Shown: in pieces, positions 1 through 8,114 of the stretch
Layout: every line of letters starts with the position of its first letter
How positions within the stretch are numbered: position 1 is the first letter of the stretch
Source: a virus
Reading direction: 5' to 3' (one strand)
DNA: 23,308 nt
Virus record (IMG/VR): IMGVR_UViG_3300042691_031174
Location: 1 to 23,308 of that record
Made by a program: the position numbers and the translations under genes
The notes under the pieces: generated by a model
The model's input: the letters and a program-made list of their open reading frames with translations, nothing else
Told to the model about the DNA's origin: nothing
The model's database searches: none

Positions 1-2
1 CA

Positions 3-761
3 AAATCACTTTGTAATGGATATTGGAAAGAATCATATGATCCTCAACATCCGTTTTGTAATGATAAATTTACACCTCCAACTGAATTAATTCGCGTTGG
101 AAATTCTTATCGACCACAGAGTTTAACACAAACTCAATTTAATAAATTAAATCTCCAAATCGGTTCAGAATATCAAGGTGGAATATATATTGGTGTTTTT
201 GAACCTGGAAATCCAATGAATCCATTAGGATCTAAATTGTATGGAAATATGAATTTTGGAAATCCACTGGAATATTATGCAGATCAAATTGGTATTGGCG
301 GAACAGACAAAAAGTGGGCGTTGATTGTTTCTTCAAAAATACATAATTTTAAATATCATAATGATGAAGAAAAAATTTATAAAGAAACATCGCTATGGGA
401 TGGTTATTTCAATAAATCAGTTGCGGCAAATTCAAAGTTATATACAACTTTTAGAAATCGTCCAATAGATGGGTTTATAGATTACTACATTCCATCAATT
501 CAAGAATTGCATTTCTATATGAATTATTTGTCAACGAGAGAAAATAATCTTTCAGCAACAGTTATGTCGTCAAGTATATTTTCAACAAAATATATTTCAA
601 ATCAGTCTAACAAAGTCAATATAAATAATTCCATGATGTTATATGGAGTTGTTCTAGAAAAGAAAAATAATATTAATTTTTCTAGAAATCACACTATACT
701 CATCCCAAGTACAAATTTATCAACAGTTTTATTTTTTAGAAGAATTATAATCAATGATTGA
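3..761 (+). CDS. Virion/fibre-like protein with DUF1566-like C-terminus (5' partial)
   Basis: The reading frame is open from base 3, so the gene starts upstream of the window and only the last 252 codons are seen. The in-frame ATG at 216 is internal. A glycine-rich GSEYQGGIYIGVF segment (about residues 53-65 of the fragment) is followed by an IDYYIPSIQELHFYMN segment and a terminal LFFRRI. These resemble the start (YQGGIIFY), middle (WYLPSIDEL) and end (VRRI/FRVIR) of DUF1566/FGE-like modules found in phage fibres and surface proteins. This is motif recall, not a search. Its position before the neck genes suggests a structural or host-contact role. No signal peptide or membrane segment can be judged because the N-terminus is missing. 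Confidence 0.5.
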   Translation, partial: KSLCNGYWKESYDPQHPFCNDKFTPPTELIRVGNSYRPQSLTQTQFNKLNLQIGSEYQGGIYIGVFEPGNPMNPLGSKLYGNMNFGNPLEYYADQIGIGGTDKKWALIVSSKIHNFKYHNDEEKIYKETSLWDGYFNKSVAANSKLYTTFRNRPIDGFIDYYIPSIQELHFYMNYLSTRENNLSATVMSSSIFSTKYISNQSNKVNINNSMMLYGVVLEKKNNINFSRNHTILIPSTNLSTVLFFRRIIIND

Positions 762-785
762 CATTACAATGATTTGTGTTACAGT
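758..785 (+). promoter_or_regulatory. Candidate sigma70-type promoter
   Basis: A perfect -35 hexamer TTGACA (758-763) overlaps the stop codon of the previous gene. A weak -10, TACAGT (780-785, 4 of 6 matches), follows after 16 bases. Predicted initiation near 792 would keep the AAAGG ribosome-binding site at 793-797. The weak -10 makes this tentative. Confidence 0.35.
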
Positions 786-804
786 TTAAATGAAAGGTAT
801 GATT

Positions 805-1329
805 ATGGAAAGTGAAAATATAGAATTTCGAAAAGAAGAACCAAAACAAGATCAGTCCTCTGGTATCAAGAAAAAGTTAAGTATGATGCAAAGTTTTGCA
901 TCAGCAATAACATCTAGAGGTCTTAAAAACGAAAAAACTACAAAACCAATAAAACAACTAAGAGTTCTTTCATGCTTTGGAGATAAACAGCAAGGTGGAG
1001 TATTACCCCCATGTGAACATCTCAAGACAAGCAAAACTGAAGGAAAACATTTTTGTGGAGGTTGTGGGTGTGGTGATCGACCAGGAACTTGGTTGATGTC
1101 TGCAAATGACACATATTCAAAACTAGATTATCCCAGATTGGCATGTCCATTGAATATGCCAGGATTTTCAAATTATGAACCATCAAAACCAGACGAGTCG
1201 ATATCCCCAATCACTCGAAGATATTATATTGAAAACTATCCATATGAAAAATTAGAAGAAATTAAAGTAAATACATTCGACCCACCACAACCACCGCCAC
1301 AAAAACAAGAAGAAACAAAGAAAACTTAA
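805..1329 (+). CDS. Cysteine-rich putative metal-binding protein, unknown function
   Basis: The product is 174 residues. I chose the ATG at 805 over the upstream in-frame ATGs (790, 799) because AAAGG at 793-797 is spaced seven bases from it. The middle carries six cysteines (C57, C70, C84, C87, C89, C114) and histidines H72 and H82, including the cluster CGGCGCG at 84-90. That pattern suggests a zinc or iron-sulfur site, but the ligand set cannot be decided from sequence alone. Flanks are polar: a Lys/Glu-rich N-terminus and a Pro-rich C-terminus (DPPQPPPQ). There is no signal peptide or membrane segment. It sits directly before the neck genes, separated from them by a hairpin and a late promoter. 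I recall similar unnamed proteins in marine T4-like phages but know of no function. Confidence 0.7.
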   Translation: MESENIEFRKEEPKQDQSSGIKKKLSMMQSFASAITSRGLKNEKTTKPIKQLRVLSCFGDKQQGGVLPPCEHLKTSKTEGKHFCGGCGCGDRPGTWLMSANDTYSKLDYPRLACPLNMPGFSNYEPSKPDESISPITRRYYIENYPYEKLEEIKVNTFDPPQPPPQKQEETKKT

Positions 1330-1346
1330 TAAAATAACAAATAAAG

Positions 1347-1376
1347 TCTCCTTATAAATAAAATAAGGAGATTTTT
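1347..1376 (+). promoter_or_regulatory. Hairpin with T-tract enclosing late promoter and gp13 RBS
   Basis: TCTCCTTA (1347-1354) and TAAGGAGA (1364-1371) form a perfect 8-bp stem around a 9-base loop, followed by TTTTTC. It could terminate transcription from the gene upstream. The 3' arm is also the Shine-Dalgarno sequence of the gene starting at 1380, so read-through RNA would have it paired. Confidence 0.6.
1353..1360 (+). promoter_or_regulatory. T4-type late promoter box (gp13)
   Basis: TATAAATA is an exact match to the T4 late-promoter consensus read by gp55. With T4 geometry (box at about -13 to -6) the transcript would begin near 1366, removing the 5' arm of the surrounding hairpin while keeping AGGAG. 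Confidence 0.65.
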
Positions 1377-1379
1377 CTT

Positions 1380-2186
1380 ATGTCAGGGCAAAATCCAAAC
1401 TCAAGACAAACAATAATCGAATATGCGTTACGATCACTTGGCGCACCAGTTGTACAAATAAATGTAGATTGGCAACAATGCGAAGATCGCCTTGATGAAG
1501 CACTGCAATTTTTCTCCGAATATCATTTTGATGGTGTGCAGAGGGTGTATTTTAAATATCAACTAACCCAAAATGATATTAACAACAAATATATTGCAAT
1601 TGAAAATATAACATCTCCAATCGGAGGAGTGGATAGACCAACAGGAACTGACATAGTTTCTGTGATTAAACTGTTCAGATTTGGAAATTTTGCAGGGAAT
1701 AATATGTTTGATATAAAATATCAAATGGCATTGAACGATTATTTTGGAGTAAATCGTGGACTTGGGTCTAGTCAGTCCTTGCCACTGGCAAATTATGATG
1801 CATCAATGCAATATCTTAATTTAATAGAACAATTTTTCTCTCCGGAAAAAACAATAAGTTTTAGTAAAGTGACCAATAGAATATACATTGACAGTGAAAT
1901 ATCAGAAACAAAAGTTGGAGATTACATCATAATAGAGGCATACGCTGTTCTGGATCCAGACGAATATCCAAAGATTTACAATGATAGACTTCTAAAGAAA
2001 TATCTTACTGCACTCATAAAGAAACAATGGGGAGGAAATATGGCAAAATATGATGGTGTTCAACTTCCGGGGGGAATCACATTTAAGGGTGCAGTGATAT
2101 ACCAAGAAGCAGTTAACGAATTGCAATTAATAGAAAACGAATTAAGATCGACCCATGAACTACCAATAGATTTCATGTTAGGATAA
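1380..2186 (+). CDS. 13: Neck protein gp13 (head completion)
   Basis: The product is 268 residues (T4 gp13 is about 309). In T4, gp13 and gp14 form the neck that seals the DNA-filled head and joins it to the tail. The N-terminus RQTIIEYALRSLGAPVVQIN, followed by a CEDRLDEALQFFSEYHFDGVQ stretch, matches my recollection of gp13 from marine T4-like phages. The order gp13-gp14-gp15-gp16-gp17 supports this. The start follows TAAGGAG (1364-1370) at nine bases. Expression is expected late, from the TATAAATA box just upstream. The next gene starts two bases after the stop. The shorter length is normal for the marine group as far as I recall. Confidence 0.9.
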   Translation: MSGQNPNSRQTIIEYALRSLGAPVVQINVDWQQCEDRLDEALQFFSEYHFDGVQRVYFKYQLTQNDINNKYIAIENITSPIGGVDRPTGTDIVSVIKLFRFGNFAGNNMFDIKYQMALNDYFGVNRGLGSSQSLPLANYDASMQYLNLIEQFFSPEKTISFSKVTNRIYIDSEISETKVGDYIIIEAYAVLDPDEYPKIYNDRLLKKYLTALIKKQWGGNMAKYDGVQLPGGITFKGAVIYQEAVNELQLIENELRSTHELPIDFMLG

Positions 2187-2188
2187 AC

Positions 2189-3115
2189 ATGGCAGTAAAC
2201 CCATACTTCAAAGATTATTCTGGAGAACAAAATTTACTTGATGATTTAACAATAGAAACCATCAAAGTGATGGGTCGTGATCTAATATATCTTCCCAGAG
2301 AATACTTAAAAGTAGATCCTATATTTGGTGAAGATCCAAAAAGTTATTTTAAAGATGGTTACATCCTTGAAATGTATGTCAGAGAAACTATGAAGTTCGG
2401 TGGTAATAAAGATATAATGACTAAATTTGGTATCACCATTACAGATAGACTGACTATTGATTTGTCTATAACACGATTTGGTCAGGAAATTACATCAAAG
2501 AATCCGACAATTATAAAACCAAGAGAAGGGGATCTAATTTATTATCCTCCATCTAGATCCATATTTGAAATTAACTTTGTAGAAGACGAAGAACCATTTT
2601 ACCAATTTGGAACTTTAACTACATATACACTTGTATGTGAACTCTTCACATATTCCCATGAGAAAATTGAAACAGGGTTTGAAGAAGTTGATGAGGTATA
2701 TGAACTTCGCAACAGTTATGCTGATATTTTAGGATTAACCGGAAATACAATTTCCGGAATAACAAAATACTACAATGGAGAAGAAGTATATCAATCAACA
2801 GGGTATACTGGTGCTGGAGCAACTTTGGCAAATGCATCAGCAACAGGAACTATTGTTGAATTGATAACAAAAACTACTGGCGTTTCTGATCAAATGTATA
2901 TAACAAATAAATCCGGAACATTTATTGCTGGACAAACTGTTAAAGGAACATTGTCTGGTGCTGAGTATATTCTTCATGGAGTTACTTCCAGTATTGTCAA
3001 CATTGCAAAAGATCCAGTTGATCCAGATCTTGCAACAAATAACGATGCAATAGAGAGAGAAGCATCATACACTATAGAGTTTTCAGCGGATAATCCATTC
3101 TCAGAGAATTGCTAA
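2189..3115 (+). CDS. 14: Neck protein gp14
   Basis: The product is 308 residues, longer than T4 gp14 (about 256). The N-terminal region (NPYFKDYSGEQNLLDDLTIE, then IKVMGRDLIYLPREYL) is typical of gp14, partner of gp13 in the neck. Residues about 200-272 look like an inserted beta-rich module: alternating Gly, Ala, Thr and Val with GTIVELI and SGTFIAGQTVKGTLSGA. Similar sequences recur in marine phage structural proteins. The conserved C-terminal part (about 288-308) follows it. AGGAT just upstream of the ATG may serve as ribosome-binding site. The stop overlaps the next start as TAATG, so translation of gp15 is probably coupled. Confidence 0.88.
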   Translation: MAVNPYFKDYSGEQNLLDDLTIETIKVMGRDLIYLPREYLKVDPIFGEDPKSYFKDGYILEMYVRETMKFGGNKDIMTKFGITITDRLTIDLSITRFGQEITSKNPTIIKPREGDLIYYPPSRSIFEINFVEDEEPFYQFGTLTTYTLVCELFTYSHEKIETGFEEVDEVYELRNSYADILGLTGNTISGITKYYNGEEVYQSTGYTGAGATLANASATGTIVELITKTTGVSDQMYITNKSGTFIAGQTVKGTLSGAEYILHGVTSSIVNIAKDPVDPDLATNNDAIEREASYTIEFSADNPFSENC

Positions 3116-3831
3116 TGTTTTCAATCAATAACACATATTACAACGAATCAATAAGAAAAATGGTAACAGCATTTGGTGCTTTATTCAATTCGATTTATGT
3201 TTTAAGAAAAAATGATTCCAAAGACATAATTGAAAAAATAAGAGTCCCACTGGTTTATGGACCAAAAGAAAAATTCATATACAGAATAAAATCAGAGGCG
3301 CAAATAACCGATAATACACATGTTCAGATAACCCTGCCGATGATTGGTTTCGATATGACGAGTATTTTATATGACACAAATCGCAAATTAAATAGAATGA
3401 ATAAAAGAATAGTGGGAGATAGATCCACATATTCAGAAGTTCCATATAATATTAATTTTGGTCTTTATGTGTTTACTAGAAACATAGATGATAATTTACA
3501 AATCGTTGAACAAATACTTCCTTATTTTTCACCAGAGTTCATGGTTACTATAAATATTGACAACCTATACCCTGCTGTCGATATTCCTATCGTTTTGAAT
3601 AGTGTAGCAATGAACGAAGACTATGAAGGATCTTTCGAAACACGAAGATCAGTGACCAGTCTATTTGACTTTACGATGAAGGGTTATGTATATAACAAAT
3701 TCTGCGAACCAACAACTGGAATCATAAAAAATTCAGAAATCCAACTTGGTATCACAAGTGGAAGTGGTTATACAGCATATATGAATTATGTAAGTGATCA
3801 TGGAGATCCGGTGTATTTAACAATAACATGA
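3115..3831 (+). CDS. 15: Tail terminator / sheath stabiliser gp15
   Basis: The product is 238 residues from the ATG at 3115, which overlaps the gp14 stop as TAATG; a TTG further upstream would add only two residues and is less likely. In T4, gp15 caps the tail tube and sheath and contacts the neck. The run NESIRKMVTAFGALFNSIYV, then KIRVPLVYGPKEKFIYRI and ITLPMIGFDMTSILYD, is characteristic of the family. T4 gp15 is about 272 residues. There is no strong Shine-Dalgarno sequence, consistent with coupling to gp14. The stop is followed by GAGGAT, the ribosome-binding site of gp16. Confidence 0.9.
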   Translation: MFSINNTYYNESIRKMVTAFGALFNSIYVLRKNDSKDIIEKIRVPLVYGPKEKFIYRIKSEAQITDNTHVQITLPMIGFDMTSILYDTNRKLNRMNKRIVGDRSTYSEVPYNINFGLYVFTRNIDDNLQIVEQILPYFSPEFMVTINIDNLYPAVDIPIVLNSVAMNEDYEGSFETRRSVTSLFDFTMKGYVYNKFCEPTTGIIKNSEIQLGITSGSGYTAYMNYVSDHGDPVYLTIT

Positions 3832-3838
3832 GGATATT

Positions 3839-4309
3839 ATGACTGAAGATACTGATAAAAAATTATCAAAGATTCTTGATCTTCCAGAGATAGAAACAAT
3901 CGATGATAAAAAAGTAACCGATATAGTAGAACCAAAATCCATAAAAAGACAAAAAAAAGATCTGGTTAGACAAGATTTTAGTGAAGCAAGAAATAATATG
4001 AAACAGTTGATATCAACTGGATTTGATGCAATTGACGAAATGATGAAAGTTGCAAATGCAAGCGATTCTCCTAGAGCATATGAAGTTGTTTCTATTCTAT
4101 TAAAAACAATGACAGAAATGAATTCTGAAATGATATCTCTACATGAAAAAGCAAATAAAGCGGAACCACAAACAAATAAAAGCGTAAATAATACAACAAA
4201 TAATTCTATATTTGTAGGATCAACAAAGGATCTTCAAAACCTAATAAACCAATCTAGAAGTCAATTAAAATATATAAACAATGAAGAGATGAAGAATGAC
4301 GAAGCATAA
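3839..4309 (+). CDS. 16: Small terminase subunit gp16
   Basis: The product is 156 residues (T4 gp16 about 164). The small terminase forms a ring that recognises phage DNA and regulates the gp17 motor. The identification rests on size, position directly before gp17, and layout: a charged N-terminus, a helical middle (NNMKQLISTGFDAIDEMMKV, EVVSILLKTMTEMNSEMISLHEKA) able to form a coiled-coil oligomer, and an Asn/Thr-rich linker before a short C-terminal tail. GAGGAT lies a few bases before the ATG. The last 14 bases overlap the gp17 start, which suggests coupled synthesis of the two subunits. Confidence 0.85.
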   Translation: MTEDTDKKLSKILDLPEIETIDDKKVTDIVEPKSIKRQKKDLVRQDFSEARNNMKQLISTGFDAIDEMMKVANASDSPRAYEVVSILLKTMTEMNSEMISLHEKANKAEPQTNKSVNNTTNNSIFVGSTKDLQNLINQSRSQLKYINNEEMKNDEA

Positions 4310-6041
4310 AGATGGATATCTTGGAAATCCAAACTTAAAACCAGTTGGTGTTCAACAACAATTTACCCCAGAACAAGTTCAAGAATATATAAAATGTGCT
4401 ACCGACCCAATATATTTTATTAAGAATTATGTAAAAATTGTATCAGTGGACCAGGGATTAGTCTCTTTTGATATGTACGATTATCAAAAAGAACTTATAA
4501 AGACTTTGCACAACAATAGATTCGTTATTGGTAAATTGCCAAGACAGACTGGTAAAACTACTACAGTTGGTTCATATTTGCTTCATTATGTTCTTTTTAA
4601 TCAAAATGTAAATATTGCAATATTAGCAAATAAACAAGCAACCGCCATAGAAATTCTAGGAAGAATTAAAATGGCGTTTGAATATTTGCCAAAATGGTTG
4701 CAGCAAGGTGTTGTAGAATGGAATAAAGGTTCGATTGTGCTGGAGAATGGTTCAAGGATTCTTGCTGCTGCAACATCTTCATCTGCTATTCGTGGTGGAT
4801 CTTTTAATATAATTCTTTTAGACGAGTTTGCACACATTCCAATTCAAATTGCTGAAGAATTTTTCTCATCAGTATATCCAACAATCACATCTGGTCAATC
4901 TACAAAAATGTTTATCATATCCACACCAAATGGATTGAACATGTTTTATTATTATTGGAAAGGTGCTGTAAATAAACAAAATGGATATGTTCCAGTAGAA
5001 GTTCATTGGAGTCAAGTTCCTCTATATCCTGGTGGTCCACTAAGAGGTGAAAAGTGGAAACAGGAAATGATAAGTAAAACATCAGAAAAGCAATTTCAAA
5101 GCGAATTTGAATGTGATTTTGTAGGTTCATCCAATACATTGATATCATCTTCAAAACTCCACACTATGGTTTTTAATAAACCAATATTGAGGACAAAGGA
5201 AGGACTAACAATCCATGAAGAACCAATACGCGAAGACGAAGAGAAAAAAACACAAGATCACATTTATTTTATTACTGTTGATACTGCGAGAGGTCAAGGC
5301 AAAGATTATAGTGCGTTTGTAGTTATGGATGTGACTCAATTCCCATATAAAGTTGTGGCACAGTATAGAAATAATACAGTATCTCCGTTGTTGTATCCAT
5401 CTATTATCAAAACAGTTGCAAAAAAATACAACAATGCGTATGTAATGATAGAAATAAATGATATTGGTTCACAGGTTGCTGATATTCTTCATACGGATCT
5501 AGAATATGAAAATATTGTAAAAACAAGTTTCCTGGGAAGAAAAGGTCAAACAATAACAGAAGGATTTGGTGGAGCAAAGCAGAATCATCTAGGACTCAAG
5601 ACATCCGTGACAACTAAAAAAGTGGGTTGTGCTGTTTTGAAGAATCTAATAGAAGAGGATAAATTAATAGTTGAAGATTTTGATATTATAAATGAATTGA
5701 CAACCTTTGTTGCCAAAAAAAATAGTTATGAAGCAGATGATGGTCACAATGATGATTTAATAACATGTCTTATAATTTTTTCGTGGTGTACAAGACAAGA
5801 TTTTTTTAAAAATCTGACAGATATGGATGTTCGCCTTGCAATGTATTCGAGAGAGATAGAAAAAATAGAAGATGATTTACTCCCATTTGGATACTATGAT
5901 GATGGTTCTGGAGAAGAACCAATTCAAAATGAAGAAGAAGAATGGTCCGGAGAGTCAGGAGATAGATGGTTAATACGGGAAAGAAAAAATATTAAATATA
6001 TTTTTAGACCCAATAATAGCACTTTCTACGAACAATCTTGA
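4296..6041 (+). CDS. 17: Large terminase subunit gp17 (packaging ATPase/nuclease)
   Basis: The product is 581 residues (T4 gp17 about 610). It is the motor that drives DNA into the prohead and cuts the concatemer. The ATPase domain has Walker A LPRQTGKTTT (81-90, K87), Walker B LLDEFAH (174-180, D176/E177) and coupling motif ISTPNG (208-213). The RNase H-fold nuclease domain has VDTARGQGKDYSA (328-340, acidic D329), an acidic E386 in VMIEIND and GHNDDLIT (483-490), so three acidic metal-ligand positions are present. A Glu/Asp-rich C-terminal tail (about 530-560) follows. The ATG at 4296 overlaps the end of gp16. All catalytic motifs look intact. Confidence 0.96.
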   Translation: MTKHKDGYLGNPNLKPVGVQQQFTPEQVQEYIKCATDPIYFIKNYVKIVSVDQGLVSFDMYDYQKELIKTLHNNRFVIGKLPRQTGKTTTVGSYLLHYVLFNQNVNIAILANKQATAIEILGRIKMAFEYLPKWLQQGVVEWNKGSIVLENGSRILAAATSSSAIRGGSFNIILLDEFAHIPIQIAEEFFSSVYPTITSGQSTKMFIISTPNGLNMFYYYWKGAVNKQNGYVPVEVHWSQVPLYPGGPLRGEKWKQEMISKTSEKQFQSEFECDFVGSSNTLISSSKLHTMVFNKPILRTKEGLTIHEEPIREDEEKKTQDHIYFITVDTARGQGKDYSAFVVMDVTQFPYKVVAQYRNNTVSPLLYPSIIKTVAKKYNNAYVMIEINDIGSQVADILHTDLEYENIVKTSFLGRKGQTITEGFGGAKQNHLGLKTSVTTKKVGCAVLKNLIEEDKLIVEDFDIINELTTFVAKKNSYEADDGHNDDLITCLIIFSWCTRQDFFKNLTDMDVRLAMYSREIEKIEDDLLPFGYYDDGSGEEPIQNEEEEWSGESGDRWLIRERKNIKYIFRPNNSTFYEQS

Positions 6042-6088
6042 AATATTTAAATTAATATATATTCAATAGGTATTACAAAGGAGAGACA

Positions 6089-7423
6089 ATGGCTAGACCA
6101 AATGTAACATTTAAACTAAACGATTTATCTGTGATCGGACCAGCTCAAGAAGCAACTGAGCAACCATCATTTAAAATGAATGCAGCAATGATGTCTGAAA
6201 ATGATCATTTAATTGCACTTGCAAGAGGAACTGAACCATCTGCTGGATTTATGTATATTCCAAATAGCAATGATTTGTATGCAAGATTAAATCAAATGAT
6301 TGTTAATTTAGCAGGAGGAGAAACTTTCCTAGCAGGAGCAACTTTATATTCACAAGGTTCCTGTGCAGCATCATATATCAATGGAACATATCCTGGTGAT
6401 GTATTTGATGGTGTAACGACAGCAATTAGTGGAATAACTTTTGGTGGAGGTAAAACAGCATTCAGAGAAGAATTCTGGGCATTGAATAATTATCTACAAT
6501 ACGGATCTCCTGTATTTGTTGGATTCAATGTCTCTTCATCAATTGCTACCGCAAGAAATTATGAATTTGTTGGTGGATTAGAAATTTTCAAGGGTGCATT
6601 GCTATATGATGTTATTTTCCAAGGACGATCAAGTGATGCAGCAATAAATCTAATTAAAGAAATTACCGATGCAAAGAAGAATAATGATCTTCCTGTATTT
6701 GCAATATTAAATACTCCATCAAAACCATCTGCCACCGCAGGATCAATTGATGATAATGCTGTTGGAGTTACTTTTGCTGATTTCCATTATGCTACCGTTT
6801 ATGGAGAAAAAATACATCTAGGAGCAAATGGTGCATCTGAAACATTAATCACTACTATTCTTGCCCCAGATATCGCAGGATGCTTTGCTAGAACAGATCG
6901 TGATTTCTATCCATGGTATTCTCCAGCAGGAACTAATAGAGGTAGAATTCTTGGAGTAACTCGTCTTAAGCATAATTTAAATGCCGCATTACAAGATGCA
7001 CTATATGATGCAAAAATTAATCCAGTAGTTACTTTCCCAGGAGAAGGAACCTTCCTTTTCGGAGATAAAACTACATATTCACAAACATCTACTCTTTCTA
7101 GAATGAATGTCGCTAGATTGTTTATCAATCTCAAGAAGCAACTTGGAGCAGTTGCAAGAAAAATTCTATTCAACACTAACGATGTTTCCACTAGAGCAGC
7201 ATTTGTTACAACTGCAACTGAAATCTTGACTCAAATTAAAGCACAAAATGGTCTTTCGGATTTTAAAGTAATTTGCGATGAATCTAACAATCCAATTACT
7301 GTAATTGAAGCAAATGGATTTGTTGCTGAAATTTTACTCAAACCGCTAACTTCTATTAACTTTATTACTCTAACACTAACCAATGTTGATTTAGAGACTA
7401 ATTTAGGTACTACTGAACAATAA
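6089..7423 (+). CDS. 18: Tail sheath protein gp18 (compact form)
   Basis: The product is 444 residues, much shorter than T4 gp18 (about 659). The sheath contracts to push the tube through the host envelope. The conserved C-terminal core is clear: DFYPWYSPAG (272-281), RGRILGVTRLKHNLN, PVVTFPGEGTFLFGDKT and LSRMNVARLFINLKKQLG. The N-terminus (ARPNVTFKLNDLSVIGPAQ) is also sheath-like. What appears missing is much of the exposed, variable protrusion region between them. Both ends are intact and there is no frameshift, so this looks like a naturally small sheath. A strong AAAGGAGAG (6077-6085) precedes the ATG. I found no clear late-promoter box in the AT-rich 47-base leader. Confidence 0.92.
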   Translation: MARPNVTFKLNDLSVIGPAQEATEQPSFKMNAAMMSENDHLIALARGTEPSAGFMYIPNSNDLYARLNQMIVNLAGGETFLAGATLYSQGSCAASYINGTYPGDVFDGVTTAISGITFGGGKTAFREEFWALNNYLQYGSPVFVGFNVSSSIATARNYEFVGGLEIFKGALLYDVIFQGRSSDAAINLIKEITDAKKNNDLPVFAILNTPSKPSATAGSIDDNAVGVTFADFHYATVYGEKIHLGANGASETLITTILAPDIAGCFARTDRDFYPWYSPAGTNRGRILGVTRLKHNLNAALQDALYDAKINPVVTFPGEGTFLFGDKTTYSQTSTLSRMNVARLFINLKKQLGAVARKILFNTNDVSTRAAFVTTATEILTQIKAQNGLSDFKVICDESNNPITVIEANGFVAEILLKPLTSINFITLTLTNVDLETNLGTTEQ

Positions 7424-7478
7424 TATTAGAAGATTAACAACTATTTTTGAGTTAAGAGTAAATTGAGTAATAAGACAG

Positions 7479-7486
7479 AATAAATA
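7479..7486 (+). promoter_or_regulatory. Late promoter variant before gp19
   Basis: AATAAATA differs from the TATAAATA consensus only at the first base and lies in the 80-base gp18-gp19 gap. Predicted initiation near 7492 leaves most of the AGAGG ribosome-binding site (7491-7495). One-mismatch boxes are common in AT-rich DNA, so confidence is low. Confidence 0.35.
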
Positions 7487-7503
7487 ATTAAGAGGTAAAA
7501 CAC

Positions 7504-8076
7504 ATGCCACAAATTCAACCAAATACAATTACAACTTTTAGAAACAACTTTAGAGGAGTTCGATCAAATCGTTTCATTGTTCAACCAGACTGGCCAACCG
7601 GAATTCCTGGTCTTCAAAATGCTGTAAATGATTTAAGAGAAACTTCTATTTACATCAAAGCAGCAGATATTCCAGAAGCAAGCATCGGAGTTATTACTGT
7701 TCCTTGGATGGGTAGAGCAATCAAATATTCTGGTGAAAGAACCTATGTTGATTGGTCTATTCAAATTTATGAATCCAATAAACAACAAAGCGATCTTCGC
7801 AGATTGTTTGAAATTTGGTTAGATGCAATGGACACCAGAGAAACACATAACATCAACTACAGTGTCACTGCTAGTTGGTCTGTTTGGTATAATGACATTG
7901 TTCAAGGACAAACTAGAAATAATCCTCAAGGATTTACCAGAGGCATTAAATTGAAGAATTGCTTCCCAATCAATGTTGGTACTCTTCAAATGGATTACGA
8001 CTTGTCTGACTCATTTGCAGTATTCCCAGTTACACTTGCGTTCGATTATTGGGAACCACTTGGCGAACTTCAATAA
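7504..8076 (+). CDS. 19: Tail tube protein gp19
   Basis: The product is 190 residues (T4 gp19 about 163). It polymerises into the inner tail tube inside the sheath. Evidence is the position between sheath and portal genes and a family-like sequence: an N-terminal NNFRGVRSNRFIVQ strand, IYIKAADIPEASIGVITVPWMGRAIKYSGER, then YVDWSIQIYESN and a C-terminal FAVFPVTLAFDYWEPLGE. The alternation of strands and the IPEA/VPWMGR motif fit the gp19/gp54 tube fold. AGAGGT lies seven bases before the ATG. It needs high expression. The neighbouring gp18 and this gene are relatively rich in Gly and Ala. Confidence 0.92.
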   Translation: MPQIQPNTITTFRNNFRGVRSNRFIVQPDWPTGIPGLQNAVNDLRETSIYIKAADIPEASIGVITVPWMGRAIKYSGERTYVDWSIQIYESNKQQSDLRRLFEIWLDAMDTRETHNINYSVTASWSVWYNDIVQGQTRNNPQGFTRGIKLKNCFPINVGTLQMDYDLSDSFAVFPVTLAFDYWEPLGELQ

Positions 8077-8114
8077 TTGTAGTTTGTCTAAAAAATATAA
8101 AAAGGTGAATTTTT

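Noticed and set aside
216-761. Start of the first gene at the ATG at 216
   Set aside because: The same frame is open and protein-like from base 3, with family-like sequence before 216, so the ATG is internal.
6038-6063. TTGAAA and TATATT before gp18 as a sigma70 promoter, or TATATATT as a late box
   Set aside because: The hexamer spacing is only about 14 bases and the late box has two or more mismatches in very AT-rich DNA.
7430-7460. Possible terminator after gp18 (TTAAC with GTTAA)
   Set aside because: Only about five A/T-rich pairs with a long loop and no T-tract.
8096-8103. TATAAAAA before gp20 as a late promoter
   Set aside because: Predicted initiation near 8109 would fall after the gp20 ribosome-binding site, so the leader would be unusable.
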